DNA from: Phaseolus vulgaris
Taxonomy: Eukaryota; Streptophyta; Magnoliopsida; Fabales; Fabaceae
Length of the DNA: 64,000 nucleotides
Reading direction: 5' to 3'
NCBI RefSeq assembly: GCF_000499845.2
Contig: NC_023756.2
Location: 40,793,393-40,857,392, forward strand
In this document: positions 34,573-45,999 of the stretch, in pieces
How positions within the stretch are numbered: the stretch's first letter is position 1
Layout of the letters: each line of letters starts with the position of its first letter
Made by a program: the position numbers and the translations under genes
The notes under the pieces: model-generated
Told to the model about the DNA's origin: nothing
What the model saw: only the letters and a program-made list of their open reading frames with translations
The model's database searches: none

Positions 34573-35313
34573 GGTTGTTTCTTCCTGCACCTCCATACGT
34601 TCTTGCGGAACCCCATACTAAATTTAAAAATACCATTTTGTTTTTTGGTAAAAAAGTAAATTAACTTTTAAAGTCTTACACAACTCTTTCACCTTTCTTC
34701 ATCCATTTTATCTCACCCTAGCACTGCCAAGGACCTTCACTATTTTCTTGCATTAACTTGTCATTGATTTGAGTATGCTTCATTTTTTTCCTTTTTTAAA
34801 AACATCTTAATTACATAATCTAGAAGATATTTTTAGATTTGGAAGTGTTCTCCAAATTTATATAATCTAGAAGCAATTTAAAAAAAAAAATATATTCTAG
34901 ATTACATAATCCAGAAGCTAATCTCGATTCAGAAATAACTTCCGAATTATGTAATTCGAGATATATTTAAAAAAAAATGATATTCTGGATTATATAATCT
35001 GAAAGTCTTTTTTGGATTTGACATTACCTTATGGATTATGTAATTTGGATATATTCCAGATTACATAATTCGAAAGCTAATCTCATAAGCTGAAAAGACT
35101 TCTAGATTATATAATCCAGAAGCTAATCCTGAATCTAGAAAAGACTTCTGAATTACATAATCCAAAATTTAATTCCTAATTTGAAAAAGACTTTCAGATT
35201 ATATAATATAAAATATAAACTACACTACACTATAAACTTATATATTTTAACTTTTTTATAGAAAGATATTTTTGGAATACAAAAATTTATGGAGGTGCAG
35301 GAAGAAGCAGTAC
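34573..35313. mobile_element. Mutator-like MITE (MULE-MITE 2)
   Basis: The element is about 741 bp. The ends 'tgtttcttcctgcacctcca' and 'tggaggtgcaggaagaagca' are inverted repeats, related to those of MULE-MITE 1. A 9-bp duplication flanks it: caaacattt (34564-34572) and caaacatct (35314-35322), one mismatch. The interior is packed with short palindromes of the type 'ccagattatataatccag' separated by A-rich spacers, and has no gene. Confidence 0.78.
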
Positions 35314-35322
35314 AAACATCTC

Positions 35323-35640
35323 TAAAATGTTTCTTATATTTATTGGGAAGGAAACGAGTTAAGTAGAATTCATAAAAGAAAAATATGTTTAACTTGTAAA
35401 ACAAACAAATAATTTAAATGAGTTTAATTGAAAGTTTGATTTTTATTTATTTTAAAAATAAAGTTTTTAAATTTGATTATTTAATTATTTTTTATTTTAT
35501 GATTTTTTTAACTTATCACTTTACTATTTGGGAAATATTTGAATATGTTAGATGTGACTGCCGGAAACATTAAATGCATGGTAGAGATATGACACTTGCT
35601 TTTTCAGAAAAAACTGTCGTTTGGTGAGTAGTGTTCACTA
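35323..35640. other. AT-rich spacer
   Basis: No feature recognised. Confidence 0.4.
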
Positions 35641-35649
35641 GTAGATGAT

Positions 35650-37200
35650 GTATACCGAGCTCTCTTGATCCACCAATTTTTTCATTATGGAGAAGTTATC
35701 GATGTCGACCGTTATGACCTTAGGGTCGTTCTGTGAAGGATGGACACCCTTGAAATCTTCATCGGTGAAAGCGATGGGGGGCATCCTCGGTCAGACAGAA
35801 ATGTTGTTGACCTGCTGCACTGCTCTTATATGTTTCTTCCTTGTCGAATTAGAGTTGCCTCCTCTCGCAAAGCCTCTAGCTATCGTGTTGATAACCTCTC
35901 GTCCACCTTTGCCTCCATCCCTTTTCGGAGGGTCCTCCCATCTCGGCCGACGCTATGGTCAGCGCTCCTCTTTGTTGGACCAACAAGAGTTATAATCCCC
36001 TCGTCCAACTGCCTCCTCTCTTCTTGGGGGAGAACGCTTCATATTTTTGTTCCCCCCACGTATTGATGGAGGTGCCCGACTTAGATCAATTCTTCGATCT
36101 TGTCCTTCAATGGCTGACACTCCTTGGTCGTATGCCCACTGTTCCGATGGTACTAGAACTTGCGCGATCGATCAACATTGTTTGGACTCAAAGCCCTTCT
36201 CGGCATAGGGATGAGTTCGACACTTAAGGCCTCATCTATAATTCTTCCCCTATCAGCATTCAGAGGGGTATATCTCATAAACCAGGGTCCTCGAATTTTT
36301 GTATGCTTATCTCCTCGACCGATGGCAGGTCGGCTCAATCTCTCTTTCTCCTTCTCCTTCCCCTTATCACTACTATCCTCCACCCTTGCTCGACTTCTGT
36401 ACTCCCTCAATTCTTTGAGTTGCATGTACTTAGCTGCTCTCTGCCTCAGCTCATCTAGATTCGCCTTCGGCTTCTTGCATAGACTATTGGCAACTGGCCC
36501 TGGTCAGAGGGTCGTGACCATGTGATGCATGGCCACGTCCGGACTTAGATTTTGGATGTTCAAAGTCACCTTGCTGAATCTCTCCATGAATAGCCTGAGT
36601 GACTTCCCTTCTCTTGACGAATGTTGGCCAGGGCTATGGAAGATAGGTGATGCGGTCGGATGGTTGCAAACTATGTCCCGAACTTGGACACTAAGGTTTC
36701 GAAATAGTCGATGGAGTTTAGAGGAAGCCTCGTAAACCATCTAAAAGCTCATCCCTTCACCGAGGTCGGGAATACTTGCCACAGGACTACACTGTCTGAG
36801 GTGTACAAACTCATGTGCGTCATGTATATGTCCATGTGCTCGTCGGGATCGGTCGTCCCGTCTTAGCCGTCTATGTTCAAGCCCTTCCACATGAGCGATA
36901 GCTGGGCTCCCATCATGTAGTCAGTGAACGGGTATGAGTGGACTTCGACTCTTCAACAGTCTTAGTGTCGGTGGGAGTGGTGAGGGACTTCCTAGCGGGG
37001 TTGCTCGGTCCGCTAGATGGTCCTCCCTTTTCCAACTTTCTCTTCATCTCTTCGTTCTCCCTCCGGAGAGCAAGAATATCCTCCTCATTATTCCGCTTCA
37101 TCTTAGCCATCTCTCTGCAAAGACATCAATAGCGTCATTTGTTCAGCATCTGACATCCTCTCATTTACTATGCTTCTCGTTGACACCATCTACCTTCTTG
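35650..37200 (-). pseudogene. Ty3/gypsy gag and protease-region relic
   Basis: On the minus strand the pieces run in order from 37110. The start is a charged coiled-coil-like 'ILALRRENEEMKRKLEKGG' (36913-37110). The gag core (36504-36740) has 'SLRLFMERFSKVTLNIQNLS' then 'MVTTL'. A linker frame (36153-36425) has 'FMRYTPLNADRGRIIDEAL'. Next is 'YHRNSGHTTKECQPLKDKIE' (about 36080-36150), with a stop where the family has Cys. The segment ends in the protease-proximal 'PPIAFTDEDFKGVHPSQNDP' (about 35730-35790). Several frameshifts and stops break it. Sequence downstream of the protease start is missing, so it is a truncated element. The plus-strand frames over it are shadows. Confidence 0.8.
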
Positions 37201-37217
37201 TTCCACAAATTCTCTCG

Positions 37218-37235
37218 GCCCCATGGTGGGCACCA
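37218..37235 (-). other. Primer binding site of the gypsy relic
   Basis: The minus strand reads tggtgcccaccatggggc two bases inside the LTR end, where a gypsy primer binding site lies. The matching tRNA was not determined. Confidence 0.5.
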
Positions 37236-37237
37236 AT

Positions 37238-37684
37238 TGTTCTCGAACGTTGTTAGAACCAAGAGAACGATTGCCTTCCTTCTGGGTCGGTCAGTCTACT
37301 CTTCCCTCCTTCCTCTCAAATGAACTTCTTGTGTTCCTCCGACTTCTCCACTCCCCGTCTCCGTGAACTCCAAGCTCGGATGGTACCTGCAAAAGACTCT
37401 TCGACACTCAAGTAAGATTTCGGTGTTCGACACTCAGTGTTATTAGTACTATAGGATGACGTACTTGATTCTTGGTATCTGTGCCTATTTATATGATTAT
37501 CATAGGTCCTTTATTATTCGGTCAGATTAAGGATTTAAATTATAATTAAAAATACACTACTTAGTGCATGATCATTGATTAGTATTCGTTAATCCTCTAT
37601 TTGCGCATGATGATTTCGGTCATGTCAGTCGATCTTGACCGAATGATGGAACTGCAGGTGTGGTACGAACCCGATTGATACACA
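37238..37684 (-). repeat. 5' LTR of the gypsy relic
   Basis: About 447 bp, starting TGT(GT)ATCAATCGGG and ending GAGAACA on the minus strand. A TATA-like 'atataaatagg' is near 37493-37503. The outer boundary is uncertain by a few bases. No second LTR is seen. Confidence 0.65.
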
Positions 37685-38534
37685 ACTTAAAAACATTTAA
37701 TTATTATATTTAATATTATTTTAATTTTATCTTAAGATATTTGAAACAAAAATTTATTTGTAATGGAAAAAAATTTGTTTATTTCTATGATTCAAGGTCT
37801 TATTTAAGACCTAGTGTTTTAAATTTATTGTCATGACAAGATACTATAATGCGGAAGTTTTATGAGACGCAGATTATGATCCTGCAAATGATCATGATAC
37901 TACGATGAAGATATTAAAATCATGATCATGCGTGTGACCATTGCAATGAAAATATCTTTATAATTCTCTAAAAGAGAACTAAAAGATTTTAAATTCAACT
38001 ACTTCTAATTTGTCTTTTCCTTTATTATAAACCTATTTACATTATTCTATTTTTTTAAATATCTTGTATGAAAAAGATAAAAAAAAATGGGATGAAATTA
38101 AGTTTAATAAGTTTTAGTAGCTACAAAATTGGTTTGTTTTGAAATTAATACATATTTATTTTAGTTACCCTACATTTAATAGATATAATAGATTAATTTT
38201 TTTAAAAACCTCTTAGGTTAGATATTGTTATGAAACTTGACAAAACCCATATATGTTAGATTAATTTAATTATTGTGTTAATTTTAACTAGGTTGGTATA
38301 CTAATTTTGATCATACTATATGTGTCAAGAAACCTGCAAATATCTTAATAGGTTAATTATGATGCTCCATTCAAAAGTTACACAATTATTGTGAAGACCA
38401 AATTAACCTATTCATTAAATAGTAAATATAAAAAAATTATTTTAAAAAAATATCAATTTCAATACGATCAATTTTAAAAATAAAAACAAACAATGTTAAT
38501 AATAATACATCAACATTTCGCTTAATAGGTCACT
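37685..38534. other. AT-rich noncoding stretch
   Basis: No feature recognised. Confidence 0.4.
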
Positions 38535-38539
38535 AAAAC

Positions 38540-39867
38540 TGTAAGACCCGTATCCTTTCTTCTCTCTTCATTTTCTCTCTCATACATCTTCTATTTCAAA
38601 ATCATATCACACCATGTTGTAGCTGAGGAGTTAGGATACATTTTTACCCGATCAGATTTTCAAACAGTTCATTTTTACTCTAAAGATCTCTTATTCTCTA
38701 TATTTTCTATGATTTAGTTATCAATCTTAGTGAGGCTAGTTGAGAAAAGTGTTTTTCTCAACTTTTTTAAACTCATACTAAAATTTGGTAATGTTTGGAT
38801 AACTTGCCCTAGGTTACTAAAGTTTGGAGTTGTCCCCTATTTGAGATAGAATTTCCATAAATGGAATTTCAGGTAAGAGAAACTAACTTTACTTTAACTT
38901 TCAATAGTACCTTAGACTAAAAGATATGAATGTGGAAGGGATGTGGTCTTAAGTTTCAATTTCTTTTGCAGGGATGTTAGTTGATAAAATCATTTGATTT
39001 TATGTTGTGTGAACATGTATAACTATTATATTTTGATATTTTGAAAGTTAAACATTGTTTTTGATGTTGGAAAAGTTCTTGAATGGTATAAATTTTTAAA
39101 TGTTATGTGATTGAATGATATGTATTATATATGAATGATGAAAATTGTATGAAATTGATGTCATACATTTGGGATAATGTATGAGTTTTTGTTTGATGTC
39201 ATTAAGTATGAAAAACCTATGTTTAACAGGGATCCTCTACCTTCACTGATGATCTAAGTCATATATACTAAAATATCAAGTGGTGAGAAGCTGAGAGGGA
39301 GTTCATACATACCGGGTCCTGCTGTAAACACTCAATATTGGATGTTTGAACTTACCATGATCCTTTCTCTTGGATTCATTGGTAATCTGTGGATAAGGTG
39401 TGTTAGTCTCTGGTAGGGACATACTTAATGAGTCTTTCGGAAGACGAAGTGGGATTGAAATGAAATCCGATGACTGTGATTGAAAATAGATCCATGTGTG
39501 GTCTATATGAATGATGAGATTGATATTGAAATTTTATGACAACATTTAAAGAAATTTTTATAAATGAATAGTGTGATTGGTTCTTTTTGCATAAATTAAA
39601 TATGTTATGGAATTTATTTTCATTAGCTTACCCTTATTTTTCTTGTTGTGTTTGAACTGGGATGACGGTACTACGTACACGAGCAGATCATACAAGTGTC
39701 GAAGGGTCTGGAGGGTTTTAGAACGTTGTTTTGAAACTTATATTTTAAATATTTGTATTTTTATAAGTCCTAATCATGTATTGAGAATGTTTTGAAAAAC
39801 TTCAAACTTGTATATAAACGTGTAAAACTTGTATTGTAATAATTAGATGTATTTTTGGGTCATTACA
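38540..39867 (+). mobile_element. Solo LTR of a large LTR retrotransposon
   Basis: A 1328-bp LTR starting TGTAAGACCCG and ending GGTCATTACA, flanked by an exact 5-bp duplication aaaac (38535-38539 and 39868-39872). No internal sequence remains. Its first 450 bp are clearly similar to 42004-42480 ('gatcagattttcaaa', 'gttgagaaaagtg', 'caagtaagagaaact'). Short frames inside are incidental. Confidence 0.88.
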
Positions 39868-39872
39868 AAAAC

Positions 39873-42003
39873 ATTTTTAACATGTCACATAAAAAATATT
39901 TTAAAAAAAAACACAATAACAAAACCCAATTCATATGTTACGAAATTTTGAAACCCAATTAACATAATTAAAGCTATAAAAAGTAGACTTAAAGGCTTTC
40001 CTTTAAGATATATACGGGAATACAAAACTTTGTTATTTTTCTTTAATCTTAATATTTGTAAAGATTATTTATTAAGAAATGAAATATTTCATATCATTAA
40101 AACTTTAAATATATTTTTCTAACATAGTTTACTTCTTATTCTAAATTATATTATCAAAGTTTTTAAATGAAGGTAGCCATTACAGGAAGTGAAAAGGAAA
40201 ATAAGATATTTAAAGACATTCAACTTTACCATATCATTTTTAAAATAGTTTTCTAATTAATTAAGTTTCACTCTTTAATTAATATTTTATTTAATTATTA
40301 ATATAGTTATATATTTTTTAAAAATTAAAAAAATTACTTTCTATAATTCATTATAATTCAGATTTTATTTATAATTTATAGTTTAAAGTTTTAAATTTTA
40401 TATCATATCACGGTATTTTAATAAAAAAATTGTAAAACTTATATATGAAATAAGTGATATCTTTTCTGAAGGTGCATTATGTTACCAATGTTTTCCAGAA
40501 GAAATGCGAAGCTACGTGTCAAGTGTGGAGAGGTTCATTTCTCGCCTTTCTCTCTCTTCAAAGTCCATTTTCCATAATAAGGACAAAAAGGTCCCATTCC
40601 ATCGTTGTTTATGTGCTTTTCAAAATAAAATAAAAAAATTAAGGTTTTATTTTATTACGAGTAAAATAAATAGGACTGAAAAATAAACAAAAATAATAGC
40701 AAAAGGTGAAGTTATTTGATTGAAATTAGAAAAAATGAAAAGAAAGAAAGAAATAATTAAAATATGCATAAATTTGATTTAAAAGAAAAAAATAAGTAAA
40801 ATAATATATAATTTAGATGTGTATAACTTATAATTTGAATAAAAATAATGTTAGCAAATTAATACAAAATTTGCGTAAGAATGAGAAAACATAATTACAT
40901 GGTAAAGTAATTAAAACCAGTATAATTATTTAGTGGATGAATAAACTATATTCACTATTTTTTTAACTTATGCATTACATTAGTAAGATAGTTGTCTAAC
41001 TTAAAATGTTACAATTTTAAAATATATTAGGAATATATTTATACAATATATTATTATAAAATATGATTAGAAATAAAATAACATTATATGTTATTATAAA
41101 TTATTTAAGAATCATTAGCATAGTGCAAATATAAATAAATGCATTGTGATTTTAGTTTTCATTCCTTTACGTGGGATCATTTCGCTTTCTTTTACCCATC
41201 CAAATATATTTCTTCATAATTATATATTTTTTTAATTTCACCTTCCACATAAAGAAACACGACTTGGTTTAGTTTGGATTGTAGTAAATATTTAAAAAGA
41301 AAAATCAAACCATTGATAATTAATTCGTTCATAATTCAATTTTCTTCAAATCCAATCTACTGTTTTTAAAAAAAAAAAAATTAAAGTGTAATTAAATAGT
41401 CTCTTTCTTTCTTTTTATTTCTCATCGTCTATTTCTCTGTTTACCAAATTTGCACGATTTCTTATTTTTATATTTTTTCCTGATTAATGTTTCTATTTCG
41501 TCAAAAAAAAAGTGATAAAAGAAATAATATGAATAAAAAAATCTTTTTATTTTATAAAAAAAGCTAAAGAAATAATATACTTTGAACCTTATCTTTTACT
41601 TGCCGAATATAAAAAGTTGAGGCCTTCAAAGAAGATTGTATTAAGAAAATTTTCCTAATCGTTCCTTGTGAATTGAGTGACATGCAAACAAACAAATTCC
41701 TGAGTGAAGTTTTTTTTTTTTTTTTTTCCATCTTATTCGTTTAAGGTATACCATTATTTCATATTCACCTAATTATCTTTATGACAAATGTTAAGAAGTA
41801 GCATATAAATAAGGAAAAGGATTTTGTTTATTAAAGTGTGTAAGAATACATATATAATTTCTTAATACCTCTTGTATTATTTTTTTTATTAAACTTTATT
41901 TATTTTTTAATTTGTGTACTTGTTAACAAAACCTAATCTTTATTCATAATTCAACTCATGGAGAAGGTCACACAACAAATCAAAATAGAGAAATAATTTA
42001 TAT
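39873..42003. other. AT-rich intergenic stretch
   Basis: No gene is seen. A T18 run lies at 41710-41727. The open frame near 40504-40686 has no recognised domain. Confidence 0.45.
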
Positions 42004-42615
42004 TGTAACCTCCTCCTCTCACACACACCTTCTTTGTTCTTTCCTTTGTCCCTCTTCTCTCTAATTTTTTCCTTCCATACCTCGTTTATTTTAAAATTTG
42101 ACCACATCTTACACTAGTTGAAGAGTCAAGAATTATTTTTACTTGATCAGATTTTCAAATACAATAACTTCTTGTTTACCCCAAAGATTATCTAATATCT
42201 TCATTTCTTTATGATTTTATCATCAACTTGGTGGGATTTTGTTGAGAAAAGTGGTCATCTCAACTTGGCTAACCTTAAACTAAAATGTGGTTATGTTGGA
42301 TACTTTGCTTTATTTCTCTAGATTTTGAGTTGTTCTCTTGCTTGAAGAGGATTTTTTCTTGAAATAAAGAAATTTCAAGTAAGAGAAACTATTTATATTT
42401 TTTTATAGGACTTTAAGGTAAGGGAAGTTATTTATGTGAAAGTGACGTGGTCACGATAGTTTGAGTTCTATGCAAAGAAAGTGTTTTGTTTGAATGTTTG
42501 AAAATGAATGTTATTTGGGTTTTAGTTAATATATGCTTGTTTAAGAATATTTTGTATTGAATACTCTTTATGATAAGTTAATTTAGTGAAGGATAGTGTT
42601 TGAGCTAGAGATTTA
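42004..42615 (+). mobile_element. Diverged LTR, interrupted by copia copy 1
   Basis: It starts TGTAACCTCC and runs collinear with the 5' third of the solo LTR at 38540. It is broken at 42615 by the copia insertion. The sequence after the insertion (45042-45480) carries 'ctcgctagttgac' and 'gtctgggtgaat' words that I associate with legume gypsy LTRs and probably continues it. Confidence 0.6.
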
Positions 42616-42898
42616 TGTTGGGTATGAAGCCAGGACCAATTGGGTTGGGCTGAGTAGACACCATGTTTTAGTGAGTGAGCTTAATCATTGTGTCCTTTTA
42701 TTATCTCTATTTATTTCTATTTAAAGAGATCATTGTACTTGTAATTGGGGTGCAACATGATATAATGTAAACCTAATAGTTGCCCGTGTGGATGTAGGTT
42801 GCAGTTGGCGACTGAACCACGTTAAATCTTGTATCGTTTATTTTTTTGCAGTTGATTTCTGATTGTGTGTGTTGCTTCCGCGTGCATTTTTCCCATCA
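42616..42898 (+). repeat. 5' LTR of copia copy 1
   Basis: 283 bp, TGTTGGG...CATCA, matching the 3' LTR except for a 28-bp deletion in the latter. Confidence 0.9.
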
Positions 42899-42900
42899 AG

Positions 42901-42914
42901 TGGTATCAAGAGCC
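42901..42914 (+). other. Primer binding site of copia copy 1
   Basis: tggtatcaagagcc starts two bases after the LTR. It is an initiator tRNA-Met-type site with one extra A relative to TGGTATCAGAGC. Confidence 0.78.
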
Positions 42915-42984
42915 CTGGTTCGTTTACACACAAGAGATCCGATCAGCAGAAATTAATCGACGAGATGTGAAAATTGCGGCTGCA

Positions 42985-43110
42985 GTAGCATCCCAAAGTT
43001 AGGGTTTCGCAGAGGCGACAACAGTGTCGCAAAGTTAGGGTTTCCCATAGGCCGCAACAACATCCCAAAGCTAGGGTTTTGCAGGGGCTGCAACAGCGTC
43101 CTAAGGCTTA
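42985..43110. repeat. Leader tandem repeat in copia copy 1
   Basis: Three to four units of 'cccaaagttagggtttcgca' type at about 35-bp spacing, the inverse of the array at 31540-31745. Confidence 0.8.
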
Positions 43111-43305
43111 CGGTTTCCCAGATCTGCTTCACAACAGCGGTGACCAGCGATGGTGGTGGTGCGGAGCGTTAGTGCAGTGGGGACTGCGACCAGGTCTGTT
43201 GGTGAGTGATTTTGGGTGGTGCAATTTTTGTGATCTTGATTTAAAAAAAAAGGATTGCCAAGATATGAAATTAGTTGTACCGAGTATCTCGACTAGTCAT
43301 TTGAG

Positions 43306-43778
43306 ATGGCAGAAGACGGGAAGTTTCAAATTGAAAATTCGATGGTACAAATTTCAGTTGGTGGAAAATGCAAATTGAAGATTTGCGAGTTCAGTTACTG
43401 AGCACATCAATATGATCTTAGCCAGACTTACGTCAGTGGACATTAAGTTCGATGATGAAGTTCAAGCTTTACTATTGTTATTGTCTTTGCCTGATAGTTG
43501 GTCCGGAACGGACAGCAGTTACCAGTTCAGCGGGATCCGATGGATTCACTTTTGAGAAGATTCGTGATCTCATTCTTGGCGAGGATGTCCGAAGAAGGAG
43601 TTATGGGGAATTATCTAGTGAATCGTTATATGTCATCAGAGGTAAGAGAAATATCAGAGATAGTGGGAGCAAGAACAAAAGAAGGAGTGAGTCAAAGGCT
43701 CGGGATTGCTCAAGTGTAATATGTTGGAACTGCAAGGAGGTGGGGCATTTCAGGAATCAATGCCCTAATGATAAATAA
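43306..43778 (+). pseudogene. Copia gag remnant, copy 1
   Basis: It starts at an ATG giving MAEDGKFQIE, then after a one-base frameshift FDGTNFSWWKMQIEDL, the usual start of plant copia gag. About the middle third of gag is then missing: sequence jumps to 'SVTEHI', then the downstream gag frame (43452-43778) with the CCHC knuckle CWNCKEVGHFRNQC. A stop follows the knuckle. Gag would form the virus-like particle; this copy cannot make a complete one. Confidence 0.82.
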
Positions 43779-43827
43779 GTCAACATTGCAGAAGACTTCG
43801 CAGACGAGGACTTTTTAAGTCTGTTGC

Positions 43828-44172
43828 GTGGATAGCAGTGTGGATTCCTGGGTCATGGATTTTGAAGCATTGCAGAATCTAGTTATTGGAGACTTTGGAA
43901 AGGTAAGACTAGCGGACAACAAAACTCTTGATGTTACGGGCATGGGTGACATAGTGTTGAAGACACCAGTTGGATTTTGGACTTTGAAGGATGTCAGAGT
44001 TGTTCCAAGCTTGACGAAAAGTTTGATTTTTGTTAGGCAGTTGGACAAACAAGGACATGAAGTGAAGTTCGGAAATCAGCAGTGGAAGGTCGTTAAGGGA
44101 AATCTTGTCATGGCCTGTGGAAGAAAGAGAGGTTCGTTGTATATAGTCAGATTACCGTGTCTGAGGGAGTGA
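43828..44172 (+). pseudogene. Copia aspartic protease lacking its active site, copy 1
   Basis: The 114-residue frame matches the protease of copy 2 along its length. A net 30-bp in-frame deletion removes most of the DSGASFHATHSS segment, leaving 'VMDFEALQ'. The catalytic Asp-Ser-Gly motif is therefore lost. A 2-bp insertion near 44150 ends the frame early. Confidence 0.82.
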
Positions 44173-44185
44173 CCATCCAGTTCAG

Positions 44186-44563
44186 AAGATAAACAAAGTC
44201 CGGTTCACAGAATTTCGTGGGCAGAAGAGGGTTGACTTTACAAGAGAGAAACCTAGAGTCACAAGTCAGATTCAGGATGAACGAGCATGGAAAGGTTCAG
44301 GTAGACCAGTCAGAGGTACTTGTGGTAGTGGGAGCACGGGTCGTGCTTTAGCTAAGGTTCCTAGACGACAGTGGGTTAGGAGAACCAGTATTCCAGTGGT
44401 TGAAACTTCTCCAGAAAATTTCTTGTTGAATATGGAAAGTGTTTGTTCTCAGGTTGTTCCAGGATCCAGCAGTTCCTGTAAGTGGGAGTCGGTAGGAATA
44501 GAGAACGGGTCTGTGACTGACGTGTTGAAACTCAGGGGAGTTTTAACGAAGTCTTCAAAATGA
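44186..44563 (+). pseudogene. Unrecognised 125-codon open frame after protease
   Basis: An open frame without its own early ATG runs 125 codons to TGA at 44561-44563. It begins just after the protease region and would continue the polyprotein if two small indels upstream are discounted. The product is basic and low in hydrophobic residues (for example GSGRPVRG, VPRRQWVRR). It is not integrase, RT or RNase H. Copy 2 has the collinear sequence with a few stops. Function unknown; it may be a polyprotein tail particular to this family. Confidence 0.5.
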
Positions 44564-44670
44564 TTAAGAAGGCTGTTGGCAACTAGAGGTGGAACATTGA
44601 GTTCCGTCGACAGATTACAGAAGTACATGTACACAGTTGAAGCGCAGGTGAACATTGTTCCGTGACTTCA

Positions 44671-44781
44671 AGTGGGAGATTGTTGGGTATGAAGTCAAAA
44701 CCAATTGGGTTGGGTTGACAAGACACAATGTACATAGTTGAAGCGCAGGTCAACATTGTTCCGTGACTTCAAGTGGGAGAT
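44671..44781 (+). repeat. Duplicated PPT/LTR junction in copia copy 1
   Basis: The polypurine tract agtgggagat followed by TGTTGGG occurs at 44671-44687 and again ending at 44781, with the pre-PPT sequence 'gttgaagcgcaggt' repeated in between. Period 101 bp. Confidence 0.85.
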
Positions 44782-45036
44782 TGTTGGGTTGAGTAGACAC
44801 CATGTTTTAGTGAGTGGGCTTAATCATTGTGTCCTTTTATTATCTCTATTTATCTCTATTTAAAGAGATCATTGTACCTGTAATTGAGGTGCAACAGGAT
44901 ATAATGTAAACCTAATAGTTGCCGTGTGGATGTAAGTTGCAGTTGGCGACCGAACCACGTTAAATCTTGTGTCGTTTATTTTTTTGCAGTTGATTCCTAA
45001 TTGTGTGTGTTGCTTCCGCGTGCATTTTTTTCATCA
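44782..45036 (+). repeat. 3' LTR of copia copy 1
   Basis: 255 bp, identical in ends to the 5' LTR. It lacks exactly 28 bp after TGTTGGGT. Confidence 0.88.
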
Positions 45037-45479
45037 ATTTATTGTATAATGAGTAGTGAAAAGTTAGAATATTTCAATTGAGTCAAATTGGTTCAAGTTG
45101 TTATTATTTTGGAGCAAAATAGTCCATGATGGACATAAGAACAAAAGAAAAAACTCAGTTTGAACCAATTGGATCAATTGTTATATTCTGTAGAAGTTCT
45201 AAATTATGCAAAGTTATTGAGTGAAATTTATTTAATTGAAAATTCAACAACTTTGTTCGCTAAAGCGAGTCAATTCTCGCTAGACTAGAGGTATTTTATG
45301 GAAAAATTCTTAGTGTTGTAGTTGTTGGGCAAATATTTTGCTCGCTAGTTGACTAAAATTTGTTGATTGTGTTGATGTCTTTGGCTAGGTAAGCAAAATT
45401 CTGTCTGGGTGAATTATAGCACATGTTTAATTCTTTGGATGAGCCAAGTGTTGGTTGGGTAAGACAATGTTTTATAAAT

Positions 45480-45902
45480 TTAAATAAATTTATTTTTAAA
45501 TATTTCTAAATGCTAATATTTGATTATATTTCATCAAATTATTATATTTTTTTATCAATATATTGGGTTGAATGACATTAAATGTTATAAATGATGAAAT
45601 AATGTTTATATTAGATATTAAATGAATATTAAGTTATAATTTAGTCTTCGTGTTAATATTAATTTAAAATTCACTTATATTATTATATTCAATGTATCTA
45701 AAATATTATGTATTTTTATACACTTTTTCCACTTTATTTTTTTAGAACTCTCTTCTTTAATTTTGAGATTAAGATTTAAAAACAAATACTTTTATTTACT
45801 AATATAGAAAAGCTCATTTATTTTATAATTTCAATGTTGATTAAAAAAATAGAAAAAATTGTGCAATAAATTTTTTGTAAATAAATATAGACTTTTTATG
45901 TT
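45480..45902. other. AT-rich noncoding stretch
   Basis: No feature recognised. Confidence 0.4.
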
Positions 45903-45999
45903 AGTTATACTATGAACCAATGTAAGAAGTCACTTTTATGTCCATTGGTATTGCATCTGACGTAAAAGTGACCTCTTTACGTCAATTCCTAGTATAATC
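45903..45999. mobile_element. 97-bp foldback element
   Basis: The two halves are inverted copies: 'agttatactatgaaccaatg..agtcacttttatgtc' and 'gacgtaaaagtgacctctttacgtcaat..agtataatc'. With almost no loop it would form one hairpin. It resembles very short MITEs; no target duplication is evident. Confidence 0.65.

Larger units (their letters stand above)
42616..45036 (+). mobile_element. Non-autonomous copia element, copy 1 (plus strand)
   Basis: The element is 2421 bp with an exact 5-bp target-site duplication attta (42611-42615 and 45037-45041). The order is 5' LTR (42616-42898), primer binding site, tandem-repeat leader, broken gag, protease lacking its active site, a 125-codon unrecognised frame, duplicated PPT/LTR junction, 3' LTR (44782-45036). 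Integrase, RT and RNase H are absent, as in copy 2. Proteins for movement would have to come from a related full-length element. It resembles the plant 'TR-GAG' class of non-autonomous elements in outline. Confidence 0.92.

Noticed and set aside
35687..37323. Plus-strand frames across the gypsy relic
   Set aside because: The minus strand gives recognisable gag and protease-region motifs in order; the plus-strand frames have none.
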